A stretch of 64,000 bases of DNA. Origin: Danxiaibacter sp048498555. GTDB lineage: Bacteria > Bacteroidota > Bacteroidia > Chitinophagales > Chitinophagaceae. The stretch's first letter is position 1, and each line of letters begins with the position of its first letter. The DNA is taken from positions 682,001-746,000 of the forward strand of contig JBEHXT010000001.1 of NCBI GenBank assembly GCA_048498555.1. The letters are read 5' to 3'. The notes under the pieces were generated by a model, which was given only the letters and a program-made list of their open reading frames with translations, had not been told where the DNA came from and searched no databases. A program made the translations under genes and the position numbers. Below, piece after piece: positions 46,289 through 55,667 of the stretch.

Positions 46289-47089
46289 CTACATATCAGT
46301 CACAATCTTTTTATAACTTGTAACAACACCTTTAATCAAAGATGAACTAAAGCCCTGGTGCTCCATTTCATTGAGGCCTGCAATAGTACAACCTTTGGGA
46401 GTGGTTACTTTATCAATCTCCTGTTCCGGATGCGTGTGCTTGGTAAGCAATAATTCTGCAGCACCTTTTACAGTCTGCGCCGCAATTAATGATGCAGTCG
46501 CCGCATCAAATCCAATCTCTATACCACCTTGTATGTTAGCACGTATATAACGCATCGCATAAGCTGTACCGCAAGCGCCTAGAACAGTTGCTGCATCCAT
46601 TAATTTTTCTTCAATGAAAACAGTCTTGCCAAGCTGGTTAAATAAATCGCCCACAAATTTTATCTGCTCTTCGTTAGCATTATGTTTACAAATGCAGGTG
46701 ATGCTTTGCTGAATAGCAATGGCCGTATTCGGCATGGCACGGAACAAAGTAAATTCTTCGCCAAGTATCTCTTTGATATCCTTTACCCATATACCTGTAA
46801 TAACGCTTACCAGTACATGTTTTTTGGGATCAAGAGATGGCTTCAGGTATTCAAGAATCTCTTTTATCTGAAAGGGCTTCACCGCAAGAATAACATAGTC
46901 TGCAAATTCAACAGCTTTCTTATTGTCATTGGTTACCATCACTCCTTTTTCTTCCAAAGGTTGAAGCGTAGCAATGTTTCTTTTGGTAACAACAATATTT
47001 TCAGGTTTTGTAAAACCACTGTTGATCAATCCCTCAGCAATTGCTGAACCTAAATTTCCGCCGCCGATGATGGCTATTTTTTTGCTCAT
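46289..47089 (-). CDS. proC: Pyrroline-5-carboxylate reductase
   Basis: Last step of proline synthesis, NADPH-dependent. With the ATG at 47089 it has 266 residues, the usual length, and begins MSKKIAIIGGGNLGSAIAEG with the Rossmann motif at once. An upstream in-frame start at 47119 would add MGFKLFKILF, which is just translated family A repeat. The C-terminal ATVLGACGTAYAMRYI and TTPKGCTIAGLNEMEHQG are the family signature. Confidence 0.95.
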   Translation of the reverse strand: MSKKIAIIGGGNLGSAIAEGLINSGFTKPENIVVTKRNIATLQPLEEKGVMVTNDNKKAVEFADYVILAVKPFQIKEILEYLKPSLDPKKHVLVSVITGIWVKDIKEILGEEFTLFRAMPNTAIAIQQSITCICKHNANEEQIKFVGDLFNQLGKTVFIEEKLMDAATVLGACGTAYAMRYIRANIQGGIEIGFDAATASLIAAQTVKGAAELLLTKHTHPEQEIDKVTTPKGCTIAGLNEMEHQGFSSSLIKGVVTSYKKIVTDM

Positions 47090-47101
47090 AAACAGTATTT
47101 T

Positions 47102-47222
47102 AAAAAGCTTAAAGCCCAAAGCCTAAAGCTTAAAACTAGAACAGACAAAGTTTAGATCTATTATCATGATTCATAGAATCCACACGCTATTCGTACTTCT
47201 GAATTCGTACTTCGTACTTGTC
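47102..47222. repeat. Family A and family F word arrays between hldD and proC
   Basis: AAGCTTAAAGCCCAAAGCCT at 47104-47123 and on to 47132, then TATTCGTACTTCTGAATTCG and TACTTCGTACTTG at about 47189-47220, ending 6 bp before the hldD stop codon. Confidence 0.7.
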
Positions 47223-47226
47223 AGAT

Positions 47227-48288
47227 CTACCAGATTTTTCCTTCTTTCAAATAATTGCGAACATAATCATCCACACCTTCTTCCAGTGAATAGAATGGTT
47301 CTGTATATCCAGCGTTGATCAGTTTCTGCATATTTGCTTCTGTGTAATACTGATATTTATCGCGGATATCTTCAGGCATATCAATGTACTCGATCTTTGG
47401 TTGCAGGTCAAGGCCTTTGAATGTAGATTTTACAAGATCATTAAAGCTTCTTGCTTTTCCCGCACCCAGGTTATACATACCGCTTTTCAAATTATTTGTA
47501 TACGAAGTAAATACGCCTGCCGTAGTGCTATGTTGTTTTTCCGTTTCTTTCTGGCTTTGCTGCATCATCCAGTACATAACTTTCACAACATCTTTCACAT
47601 ACACAAAATCGCGCAGCTGTTCTCCATCGTGAAATTCTTTTTTGTGGCTGCGGAACAGCTTCACGTATCCTTCTTTATTAATCTGGTTTACAGAATGGAA
47701 TATCACGCTGGCCATTCTTCCCTTATGATATTCATTAGGGCCATATACATTAAAGAATTTCAAGCCCGCCCAGAACGGAGGTGTGTGTATCTGCAGAATA
47801 GCAAGTTTATCAAATTCGTTTTTGCTTACTCCGTAAGGATTCAACGGATGCAGTTTGTCTATAATTGAATGTTCGTCGTCATAACCTAATTCTCCCGCAC
47901 CATACGTTGCAGCTGAAGAAGCATATACTAACGGAACCTGTTTTGCTGAGCAATATTTCCAAATGCTTTTGCTGTAGTCAACATTTAGTTCCTGGTGAAT
48001 GGCATAATTGAATTCAGTGGTATCTGTACGCGCACCCATATGAATTACATAATCAATCTGGGGATCGTTTTGCTCTATCCAGTCAAAAAAGCTCTGACGT
48101 TCTATAATATGGCTATATTTTTTTGATTCCCAGTTTACGCGTTTTGCCTCTACCCCAAAATCATCAACAAGAATAAGATTCTCATAACCTTGCTCATTCA
48201 GGTATTGCACCATGCAACTACCAATAAATCCCGCGGCTCCGGTAACTACAATGGAACTTTGCTTAGATAACTCATTTTGCTGCGACAT
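47227..48288 (-). CDS. hldD: ADP-L-glycero-D-manno-heptose 6-epimerase (NAD-dependent epimerase)
   Basis: Makes the heptose precursor of lipopolysaccharide core. It has 353 residues. The Rossmann motif is VTGAAGFIGS (about 14-23), the catalytic Tyr-x3-Lys is NPYGVSKNEF, and FFNVYGPNEYHKGRMASV plus GEQLRDFVYVKDVV match HldD/RfaD rather than other sugar epimerases. No other heptose genes are nearby. Confidence 0.92.
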   Translation of the reverse strand: MSQQNELSKQSSIVVTGAAGFIGSCMVQYLNEQGYENLILVDDFGVEAKRVNWESKKYSHIIERQSFFDWIEQNDPQIDYVIHMGARTDTTEFNYAIHQELNVDYSKSIWKYCSAKQVPLVYASSAATYGAGELGYDDEHSIIDKLHPLNPYGVSKNEFDKLAILQIHTPPFWAGLKFFNVYGPNEYHKGRMASVIFHSVNQINKEGYVKLFRSHKKEFHDGEQLRDFVYVKDVVKVMYWMMQQSQKETEKQHSTTAGVFTSYTNNLKSGMYNLGAGKARSFNDLVKSTFKGLDLQPKIEYIDMPEDIRDKYQYYTEANMQKLINAGYTEPFYSLEEGVDDYVRNYLKEGKIW

Positions 48289-48311
48289 GCGATTTTCGAT
48301 TTTAATGGCAA

Positions 48312-48319
48312 CAAATGTA
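48312..48319 (-). promoter_or_regulatory. -7 box of hldD
   Basis: Perfect TACATTTG on the minus strand, 23 nt before the ATG. No clear -33 element; a family D array lies about 20 nt further upstream. Confidence 0.5.
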
Positions 48320-48337
48320 ACAAAAAGCTGGCGCTTT

Positions 48338-48375
48338 TTTAGCTATCAGCTGTCAGCTATGAGCTATCAGCTCCT
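48338..48375. repeat. AGCTATCAGCTGTCAGC word array (family D)
   Basis: AGCTATCAGCTGTCAGCTAT followed by GAGCTATCAGCTCC. The family recurs near 9147, 27882, 51146 and 55668. Confidence 0.75.
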
Positions 48376-48485
48376 GTTCAGTTTTGATTTTGCAAACTTA
48401 TGCCAGGAGTCTGATAATCACCTGTGATGGCCAGTTGTTACACAGAAAAAAGCAAGAGAAGACACAGAGCCGCACATTCGAATAC

Positions 48486-48531
48486 AAAAAAAGAAAAGAT
48501 CGCCAGTTTTAACCGACGATCTTCTCTTTTA
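48486..48531 (-). terminator. purL terminator
   Basis: AAAAGAAAAGATCG and CGATCTTCTCTTTT pair over 14 positions with one mismatch; on the minus strand the stem is followed by a T-run. Confidence 0.8.
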
Positions 48532-48611
48532 AATATTACAAGATCTCTTACTATTAATTGAACTGTTACACTTGAACAACTCAGGCTTCAAAAAATCAGA
48601 GATCAGCGATG

Positions 48612-50819
48612 TTATCCATTGATGATCTTCTCAATAGCTGTATCATATTTCTCTTTCCAGTCAACCAAAGAACCCCAGCTTTCGCTGTTAACTTTAATTT
48701 CGCCTGAAGTTACCGTACCTAAAACAGTAACAGGAATGTTAGCCGCAGCAGCTTTGTGCTTCAGATCTTCAGCCTGTTGTTTACTGCAGGTTACTACCGC
48801 ACGGCTTTGAGCTTCGCCAAACCAGAATGCATCTTTACGCAAATCAGTGTCGGCTGTTACATCAAAACCAAGATCACGGTTAAATCCTTTTTCTATCAAG
48901 GTAACAATCAAACCGCCTTCGCTAATATCGTGCGCACTTTTGATCTGTTTTTCTTTGATAGCAGAAGCGATGAATTTCTGGATCGCAAACTCCTCATCAA
49001 TATCAAATGCAGGAGCGGGAGAAAATTCAATAGCTTTTAATTTATGCAAATACTCGCTTGATGCGATATCATTCTTTTGTTCGCCAATCAATACAATCAC
49101 ATCACCAGCTTCTTTATAATCAAGCGTCATACGATTACCAAAATCATCGATGATACCCACCATTCCAATTGTTGGAGTTGGGTACACCGGCCCTTCAGGA
49201 TTCTGATTGTAGAAGCTTACGTTACCACCCGTTACAGGCGTATTGAATTTTCTACAGGCATCGCCCATACCGGTTACAGCTTTTACAAACTGGTAGTAAA
49301 CTTCAGGGTCGTAAGGGTTACCAAAATTGAGGCAGTTGGTAACGCCCAAAGGCTCTCCACCGCTACAAACAATGTTTCTGGCAGCTTCAGCTACTGCAAT
49401 CATTCCACCAACATAAGGATCAGCGAAAACATATTTACTGTTGCAGTCAACAGTTACAGTCAATGCTTTACCTGTGCCTTTGGCAATGATTACGGCCGCA
49501 TCACTTGGTGCATTGGTACTTGCATTTGCAGTACCAACCATGCTATCATACTGAACGTAAACCCAACGTTTGCTGGCAATATTCGGGATCTGAATCAATG
49601 CTTCTGCCTGTTTTTTCAGATCAGTAACATCTTCAACATTCTCAATTGAGAAAGCTTTTACCTTTTCCAGGTAAGCAGGTTCTTTGTATTCGCGTGTATA
49701 TTGAGGAGCACCGCCGCCAAGTACCAGCTCGTAAGCAGGCAGTTCAGCTTCAAGTTCTCCGTGCATGTAAAACTTCAACAAACCATCGTTGGTTACTTCA
49801 CCGATATGGCTGCAGGAAAGATCCCATTTTTCAAACACTTTCAGTACAGCTTCTTCCTTACCTTTTTCCACTACAATCAACATACGCTCCTGGCTTTCAC
49901 TCAGCAACAGTTCCCATGCTTTCATGTTCTGCTGGCGTGTGGGCACTTTGTCAAGGTCAATGCGCATACCTACGCCACCTTTTGCACTCATTTCTGCGGT
50001 AGAGCAGATAATCCCTGCAGCACCCATATCCTGCATACCAACTACAGCGCCAGTCTCAATCACTTCAAGACAAGCTTCCAATAATTTCTTTTCCTGGAAA
50101 GGGTCACCAACCTGAACAGCAGGTAGTTCTTCTGTACTTTCTTCTGTGATGTTGGCGCTTGCAAAGCTTGCACCACCAATACCATCTTTACCAGTAGCAC
50201 TTCCCACAAAGAAAACAGGGTTACCCAGCCCTTCTGCAGTTGCGCTGATCGTTTTGCCAACCTTTACAATACCAACGCTCATAGCGTTAACCAAAGGGTT
50301 GGTATGATAACAATCTTCAAAATAAACTTCACCACCAACGGTTGGAACGCCAAAGCAGTTACCATAATGGCCAATACCATGAACCACGCCGGCCAGCAAA
50401 CGTTGCGTCTTTTTATCTTTCAGATTACCGAAACGAAGGCTATTTAAAGATGCAATGGGCCTTGCACCCATTGTAAAAATATCACGCTGAATACCACCCA
50501 CTCCCGTAGCTGCGCCCTGGAAAGGCTCAATAGCACTGGGGTGATTGTGGCTCTCAATTTTAAATACTACACCAAAACCGTTACCCATATCCATCAGACC
50601 TGCATTTTCTTCACCTGCAGCAACCAACATACGGCCACCTTCACGAGGAAGTGTTTTCAGCCACTTGATTGAGTTTTTATAGCTACAGTGTTCGCTCCAC
50701 ATGCCACTAAATGCGCACAATTCAGTAAAATTGGGCGTGCGGCCAAGTTTTTGTTTTATGAGTTCAAATTCTTCTGCGGTAAGGCGTAATTCTTCTGCGG
50801 TTTTAACGGTAACTTCCAT
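48612..50819 (-). CDS. purL: Phosphoribosylformylglycinamidine synthase, PurL subunit (small type)
   Basis: Fourth step of purine synthesis: makes FGAM from FGAR, glutamine and ATP. At 735 residues it is the small PurL that works with separate PurS and PurQ, which are not in the window. The signature SHNHPSAIEPFQGAATGVGG and the two AIRS-like halves (LAGVVHGIGHYGNCFGVPT; CLNFGNPYDPEV) are complete. Promoter and terminator are both visible, so it is a single-gene unit. Confidence 0.96.
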   Translation of the reverse strand: MEVTVKTAEELRLTAEEFELIKQKLGRTPNFTELCAFSGMWSEHCSYKNSIKWLKTLPREGGRMLVAAGEENAGLMDMGNGFGVVFKIESHNHPSAIEPFQGAATGVGGIQRDIFTMGARPIASLNSLRFGNLKDKKTQRLLAGVVHGIGHYGNCFGVPTVGGEVYFEDCYHTNPLVNAMSVGIVKVGKTISATAEGLGNPVFFVGSATGKDGIGGASFASANITEESTEELPAVQVGDPFQEKKLLEACLEVIETGAVVGMQDMGAAGIICSTAEMSAKGGVGMRIDLDKVPTRQQNMKAWELLLSESQERMLIVVEKGKEEAVLKVFEKWDLSCSHIGEVTNDGLLKFYMHGELEAELPAYELVLGGGAPQYTREYKEPAYLEKVKAFSIENVEDVTDLKKQAEALIQIPNIASKRWVYVQYDSMVGTANASTNAPSDAAVIIAKGTGKALTVTVDCNSKYVFADPYVGGMIAVAEAARNIVCSGGEPLGVTNCLNFGNPYDPEVYYQFVKAVTGMGDACRKFNTPVTGGNVSFYNQNPEGPVYPTPTIGMVGIIDDFGNRMTLDYKEAGDVIVLIGEQKNDIASSEYLHKLKAIEFSPAPAFDIDEEFAIQKFIASAIKEKQIKSAHDISEGGLIVTLIEKGFNRDLGFDVTADTDLRKDAFWFGEAQSRAVVTCSKQQAEDLKHKAAAANIPVTVLGTVTSGEIKVNSESWGSLVDWKEKYDTAIEKIING

Positions 50820-50886
50820 TGAAAGATTGATTGAGTATTTTGGTTCCCACTGGCTTAGCGCTCAGCAAAGAATAAATTTTACCGCG

Positions 50887-50916
50887 CAAAGGTAAGGGCT
50901 TAGAGGGTAAATACAA
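50887..50916 (-). promoter_or_regulatory. purL promoter
   Basis: On the minus strand TTG (50914-50916), a 19-bp spacer and a perfect TACCTTTG (50887-50894). The leader would be about 60 nt. The -33 side touches the start of a family A array. Confidence 0.62.
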
Positions 50917-51000
50917 GCTGAAAGCCTAAAGCTAAAAGCCTAAAACCGGGCTTCTGCTCCCTGACGTGTTTTAAGTAAGAGTTACGAAGTACGAAGTACC
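50915..51000. repeat. Family A and F word arrays upstream of purL
   Basis: AAGCTGAAAGCCTAAAGCTA and AAAGCCTAAAAC at 50915-50946, then AGTTACGAAGTACGAAGTAC at about 50979-50999. Confidence 0.7.
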
Positions 51001-51040
51001 TAATTTTCAGCCTGTTCAGTTTTTGCAAAATTTATCGTAA

Positions 51041-51086
51041 AAAAACAAAGAGGCTTTAAATCATATACCTGAATTAAAGCCTCTTT
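51041..51086 (-). terminator. GIN-domain gene terminator
   Basis: AAAGAGGCTTTAA (51047-51059) pairs perfectly with TTAAAGCCTCTTT (51074-51086); a T-run follows on the minus strand. A family D array (51146-51172) lies between it and the stop codon. Confidence 0.85.
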
Positions 51087-51145
51087 CACTTATAATAAAA
51101 TAGCAATCTGTCTAATTTGGAGACTAATATCTCGCCAGGGGACTA

Positions 51146-51172
51146 AAGCTGACAGCTAATAGCTGATAGCCT
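51146..51172. repeat. AGCTGACAGCTAATAGC word array (family D)
   Basis: AAAGCTGACAGCTAATAGCT and GATAGCC directly abut the stop codon of the GIN-domain gene. Confidence 0.7.
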
Positions 51173-51898
51173 TTAGATCTTTTGTATTCTTCCGCTGCCC
51201 GCAACCTTTGAATCTACATTCTGAGGCGTTCCTTTATAATATACATTACCACTACCGGAAATTTTTGCTTCGATCGATTTTGTCGCATTCACCTTGGTGT
51301 TACCGCTTCCGCTAATCTTTACAGATACATTTTCCGCTTCAACATCAGTACAATTGATATTACCGCTTCCGCTTTGAGAAGTACTTAATGCACCCGTTGG
51401 ATTTCCCTTCAACATAATGTTACCGCTGCCAGACATGTTAATGCTTACATCTTTAAATTTCCCAAATCCCAGTTTGATGTTTCCTGAGCCAGACATTTTG
51501 ATTTCTGTTTCTGCATCATTGGAGAAGTTTCCTTCGCCTTTTATTTCACCGCTGCCACTTACAGATAGTTCGGTCATTTTGGTCATGCTGACCGTTACCT
51601 TTATCGGGTTTTGAGATTTTAGCGTAACGCCGTTCTCGGGCCTTATGTTCAGCTTATTATCCTTTACATAAGTTTCAAGATGTGAAAGAACATTCTCATC
51701 TCCTTCTACTTCTATACTATTATTACTTCCATAAAGTATGGTAACATCTACCGGGCCACCAGACGCCAGTGCTGTAAAATCAGCCATTTGCCTGGTTTCT
51801 TTTTTCAAAACGCCATTACCTTTTATCGTCTTCCATCCAACAAAGCTTAAAGAAACAAGTACAACCGTTAGTGCAAGCAAAGATTTTATTGTACGCAT
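51173..51898 (-). CDS. Secreted GIN-domain protein (DUF2807)
   Basis: 241 residues from the ATG at 51898, which begins a signal peptide (MRTIKSLLALTVVLVSLSFVG); a longer frame to 52027 adds 43 residues without family support. The body is a right-handed beta-solenoid-like GIN domain with the repeated turn S-G-S-G: VSGSGEI, MSGSGNI (twice), QSGSGNI, ISGSGNT and ISGSGNV. Such proteins are common in Bacteroidota and are annotated as putative autotransporter adhesin heads, but their role is not established. It diverges from glnN. Confidence 0.88.
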   Translation of the reverse strand: MRTIKSLLALTVVLVSLSFVGWKTIKGNGVLKKETRQMADFTALASGGPVDVTILYGSNNSIEVEGDENVLSHLETYVKDNKLNIRPENGVTLKSQNPIKVTVSMTKMTELSVSGSGEIKGEGNFSNDAETEIKMSGSGNIKLGFGKFKDVSINMSGSGNIMLKGNPTGALSTSQSGSGNINCTDVEAENVSVKISGSGNTKVNATKSIEAKISGSGNVYYKGTPQNVDSKVAGSGRIQKI

Positions 51899-52208
51899 AG
51901 TTTTAGGTTTAATTATCGCATTGCTTTTATTATGCAAGTTTGCGAATGATATTTTATTTACCGTGTAACGATGATCTCTAAAACAGGTTACACCCTTGAA
52001 AAAAAATTTTGAAACCCTTTGCCACAACAGGTTTTAAAATTATTACATATAGCGGGCATATTTTGCATTACGATTTTTTATATATTTTTAACGACCTTAA
52101 TTTTTTCTATAATTTTCAACAATCAACATTATTTTTTCAAGTTTTTATGCAATTCCTTCTTATTTTTACCAACTATAACAAGTACCAATAAAAAAACCAA
52201 ACAAGTTT
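51899..52208. other. Divergent intergenic region, GIN gene/glnN
   Basis: AT-rich gap of 310 bp that must hold promoters for both genes. TATTTTGC near 52059 resembles a shortened -7 box for glnN, about 145 nt upstream. No word array, hairpin or clear nitrogen-control site was found. Confidence 0.4.
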
Positions 52209-54398
52209 ATGTCATTACGATCAGAGGCATTAAAAAATTTGATCACGGGTGTTGAGACTCCTGTGGAAAGTTCACCAAAAATCACTGCTATTTTCGGAGA
52301 GAATGTATTTACTCTTGCTACAGCTCGTAAATTTTTGAGCGATGAAAGCTACAAAAGCCTTCTTGCGAGCATTAAAGGTGGAAAGAAAATTGATCGTGCA
52401 GTTGCGAATCAAATTTCTAATGGTATTCGTGCATGGGCAGAAAGCAAAGGTGTAACACACTACACACACTGGTTCCAACCATTAACAGGAACTACTGCTG
52501 AAAAACATGACTCATTCTTTACTTTAAAAGGTGATGGTACACCTATTGAAGAGTTTGACGGCGCTGCTTTGATTCAGCAAGAGCCTGATGCTTCTTCATT
52601 CCCAAGCGGTGGTATCCGCGCTACTTTCGAAGCACGTGGTTATACAGCATGGGATCCTTCTTCTCCTGCATTTATTATTGAAATGAGCAATGGTAAGACT
52701 TTATGTATCCCTACCATTTTCGTTTCTTACACAGGCGAATCTTTAGACTATAAAGCTCCATTGTTAAAAGCATTGGAAGCATTAAATAAATCTGCTGTTG
52801 AAGTTTGTAACTACTTTGACAAAAACGTTAGTAAAGTAACTGCTACTTTAGGTTGGGAACAGGAATACTTTGTAATTGATGAAGGTTTGGCTGGCGTACG
52901 CCCTGACCTGGTTCAGACTGGCCGTACTGTATTCGGTGCTGCTCCTGCTAAAGGCCAGCAATTAGAAGACCACTATTTCGGTTCTATTCCTGAAAGAGTT
53001 TACGCTTTCATGCGCGACTTTGAAGCAGAAAGCTACAAACTGGGCATTCCTTTACGTACCCGCCACAATGAAGTAGCTCCTTCTCAGTTTGAAGCTGCTC
53101 CTATATTTGAAGAAGTTAACATAGCTGTTGACCACAACACTTTGTTGATGGATGTTATGGCACGTGTTGCTAAACGCCACAAACTGGTTGTATTGCTGCA
53201 TGAGAAACCATTTGCAGGCATCAATGGTAGCGGTAAACACAACAACTGGAGTATGGCAACTGATACCGGCGTTAACTTGTTAGCTCCTGGTAAAACGCCA
53301 AAAACAAACCTGATGTTCTTAACATTCTTTGTTAACATCATCAAGGCTGTTCATGACCATGCTGATATTTTAAGAGCGGCTATCGCATCTGCTGCAAACG
53401 ATCACCGTTTGGGCGCAAACGAAGCTCCTCCTGCCATCATCTCAGTATTCGTTGGCCAATATCTTGCTAAAGTATTGGAAGATATCGAAACAAGAGTTGG
53501 TGATAAATTCGATGAGCAGGATGAAGCCATCCTTAAATTAGATCTTCACAGAAGCATTCCTGAATTACTGTTAGATAATACTGACCGTAACAGAACTTCA
53601 CCTTTCGCATTCACAGGTAACAAATTCGAGTTCCGCGCTGTAGGTTCTTCTGCAAACTGTGCTAACGCGATGATTGCTGTGAATACTATTATGGCTGAAA
53701 CATTAAAGAACTTCAAGAAAGAAGTAGATTCTTTAATTGAAAAAGGCGACAAGAAAGAAATTGCTATCATGCATGTTATTCAGAAATACATTGTTGAAAG
53801 CAAAAAAGTATTGTTTGAAGGTGATGGTTACAGCCAGGAATGGCACCATGAAGCTGAGCGCAGAGGTTTGCCCAACGTTCCAACAACTCCGCTTGCTTTG
53901 GATGCAATGGTTACTGAAAAAGCTAAGCACCTGTTTGAATCAAACAACATCTACAATCACGTTGAGCTTGAGGCCCGCCACGAGATTGAACTGGAGAAAT
54001 ACATTAAGAAAGTACAGATTGAAGCTCGCGTAATGGGCGATCTGGCACTTAATCACATTATTCCTTCAGCTATCAACTATCAGAATAAACTTTCTGCAAA
54101 CATTGCTGCATTAAAAGCTGCTGGTTTATCAGAAACGCTTTACAAAGCACAGGTTGATATCCTGACTCAGATCTCTGAGCACCTTCAGATTGTTTACACT
54201 CGTGTAGATGCAATGGTTGAAGCAAGAAAAATTGCTAACAACATTGAAGATATCCGCACTAAAGCGATCGCTTACGAAAGCCAGGTTAAAGCTACTTTCT
54301 TCGACGAGATCCGTTACCATGTTGACAAACTGGAACACCTTGTTGATGATGCTGAGTGGACTTTACCTAAATACCGCGAAATGTTATTCTTGAGATAA
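52209..54398 (+). CDS. glnN: Glutamine synthetase type III
   Basis: Makes glutamine from glutamate, ammonia and ATP. At 729 residues it is the large GSIII form typical of Bacteroidota, not the 450-residue GSI. The catalytic core has GWEQEYFVID, the NGSGKHNNWSMATDTG segment and DRNRTSPFAFTGNKFEFR with metal- and glutamate-binding residues. N- and C-terminal extensions are those of GSIII. Codon use leans to abundant tRNAs, which fits high expression. It is a single gene with a terminator directly after it. Confidence 0.97.
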   Translation: MSLRSEALKNLITGVETPVESSPKITAIFGENVFTLATARKFLSDESYKSLLASIKGGKKIDRAVANQISNGIRAWAESKGVTHYTHWFQPLTGTTAEKHDSFFTLKGDGTPIEEFDGAALIQQEPDASSFPSGGIRATFEARGYTAWDPSSPAFIIEMSNGKTLCIPTIFVSYTGESLDYKAPLLKALEALNKSAVEVCNYFDKNVSKVTATLGWEQEYFVIDEGLAGVRPDLVQTGRTVFGAAPAKGQQLEDHYFGSIPERVYAFMRDFEAESYKLGIPLRTRHNEVAPSQFEAAPIFEEVNIAVDHNTLLMDVMARVAKRHKLVVLLHEKPFAGINGSGKHNNWSMATDTGVNLLAPGKTPKTNLMFLTFFVNIIKAVHDHADILRAAIASAANDHRLGANEAPPAIISVFVGQYLAKVLEDIETRVGDKFDEQDEAILKLDLHRSIPELLLDNTDRNRTSPFAFTGNKFEFRAVGSSANCANAMIAVNTIMAETLKNFKKEVDSLIEKGDKKEIAIMHVIQKYIVESKKVLFEGDGYSQEWHHEAERRGLPNVPTTPLALDAMVTEKAKHLFESNNIYNHVELEARHEIELEKYIKKVQIEARVMGDLALNHIIPSAINYQNKLSANIAALKAAGLSETLYKAQVDILTQISEHLQIVYTRVDAMVEARKIANNIEDIRTKAIAYESQVKATFFDEIRYHVDKLEHLVDDAEWTLPKYREMLFLR

Positions 54399-54417
54399 TT
54401 ACTGGTATTAATGACAT

Positions 54418-54452
54418 AAAAAAGGCTCCGTCTTCTGGCGGGGCCTTTTTTT
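54418..54452 (+). terminator. glnN terminator
   Basis: AAAGGCTCCG and CGGGGCCTTT pair with one G-T position, followed by a T-run. A word array starts at once after the T-run. Confidence 0.88.
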
Positions 54453-54455
54453 GTA

Positions 54456-54735
54456 TGTACGATGTTAGATGTACGGTGTACGATGTATAGAAGATGTCTG
54501 ATGTAGGATTTTTTGATGTCTGATTTCTTCTGGCGCAACAACTTTATTACATACTTATACTTCTCATCTTAAACCTCAAGACGGGAATACTTACACCTGA
54601 TACCTGAGACCTCTCTTCCACATCGTACACCGTACATCTAACATCGTACATTGAAACACCTGACACCTGAAGCCTTTCTTCCACATCGTACACCGTACAT
54701 CTAACATCGTACATTGAAACACCTGATACCTCTTC
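54456..54735. repeat. 31-bp word unit in inverted and direct copies (families B, G)
   Basis: A 31-bp GTACGATGTTAGATGTACGG-type sequence at 54456-54486 is present as exact reverse complement at 54620-54650 and again at 54683-54713. The latter two belong to a 63-bp tandem unit that also carries CCTGATACCTGAGACC words. Confidence 0.93.
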
Positions 54736-54849
54736 CCGCCCACTCGCCGATACACCATAGCCGATCACCGACACATACGCCCTTTTAACAAGATCGATTT
54801 AAACTTCATGGACAAGCCTGCATCTATCCTTCAACTAAAAGATAAAAAC

Positions 54850-55248
54850 ATGAAAAGACTATTGATCGTATGTGCAGCATTGGTGTTGGGAGTAAGCGTG
54901 TCTTTTGCTCAAACATCCGATTCTACAACCCACAAATACCACAAGGGCAAACACCAACACGAAATGTACAAACAACTTAATCTTACTGCAGACCAGAAGA
55001 GTAAGCTAAAAGAGTACAACAAAAGTGCAAAAGAACAACATGACAAGATTGCCAATGACCAGTCACTTACGCAAGAACAAAAAACAACTCAGCTAAAGCA
55101 ATTGAGAGAAGACAGGAAAAAACAAATGGCATCTGTACTGACCGACGAACAAAAGCAAAAAATGAAAAGCCTTAGGTCTCAGAACCGGAAGAATTCGCCG
55201 CACAAATCAACAGATTTGCCGAATTCAAACAAGCCGGCTGATAGTTAG
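54850..55248 (+). CDS. Small Spy/CpxP-like periplasmic protein
   Basis: 132 residues from the ATG at 54850 that begins a signal peptide (MKRLLIVCAALVLGVSVSFAQ); a start at 54808 adds 14 residues before it and is unlikely. The mature part is helical and highly charged with LTxxQ-type motifs (LTADQ, LTQEQ, LTDEQ), as in Spy/CpxP chaperones or stress sensors. It is followed 46 bp later by a similar gene. The match is to a broad type, not to a defined orthologue. Confidence 0.78.
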   Translation: MKRLLIVCAALVLGVSVSFAQTSDSTTHKYHKGKHQHEMYKQLNLTADQKSKLKEYNKSAKEQHDKIANDQSLTQEQKTTQLKQLREDRKKQMASVLTDEQKQKMKSLRSQNRKNSPHKSTDLPNSNKPADS

Positions 55249-55294
55249 TTTAAACATTGCATTCACTTTGCAGTCATTAACTTAAACATTCGTT

Positions 55295-55666
55295 ATGAAA
55301 AAGATTCTTGCATTATTCACTATAGTGCTTTCCGTTTGCACTTTGGCTAATGCCCAAAACGGACAGAGAGGCGAGCAATTCGCGCAAATGTATAAACAAC
55401 GTCTGAAAGATTCTTTGCAATTTTCCGACGCAAAAGCAGACACAGTAACAGCTATAGTACAATCTTACCAGCCTAAGCAACGCGAGATCTTTATGGATCA
55501 GAGCATGAGCCGGGAAGATAAAATGGCTAAAATAAAAACATTGCAGGACGAAAGGAATCAAAAGCTGAAAACAGTTTTAACAGATGATGAGTTACAGAAA
55601 CTTACAGCAATGGAAGATAGAGCACGCCAGAGAAGAATGCAGCAAGGCGGCGGTGGAAGACAGTAA
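55295..55666 (+). CDS. Small Spy/CpxP-like periplasmic protein, second copy
   Basis: 123 residues with a signal peptide (MKKILALFTIVLSVCTLANAQ). The mature part is helical: QMYKQRLKDSLQFSDAKADT, MSREDKMAKIKTLQDERNQK and LTDDELQKL parallel the first protein (EMYKQLNLTADQ, TDEQKQKM), so the two look like diverged tandem duplicates in one operon. The Gly/Arg-rich tail RRMQQGGGGRQ is unusual. The function is inferred from the type only. Confidence 0.76.
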   Translation: MKKILALFTIVLSVCTLANAQNGQRGEQFAQMYKQRLKDSLQFSDAKADTVTAIVQSYQPKQREIFMDQSMSREDKMAKIKTLQDERNQKLKTVLTDDELQKLTAMEDRARQRRMQQGGGGRQ

Positions 55667-55667
55667 G

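Noticed and set aside
47090..47119. Longer proC start at 47119
   Set aside because: The added residues MGFKLFKILF are the translation of a family A repeat, and MSKKIAIIGGG matches the family start.
52009..52255. Two overlapping plus-strand frames before glnN
   Set aside because: AT-rich leader DNA with Phe/Ile-rich translation; no support.
54547..54774. Minus-strand reading frame with a repeated SGVSMYDVRCTVYDVEE segment
   Set aside because: The repeat is a multiple of three (63 bp), so it stays open by chance; it is a translated word array without start or folding signals.
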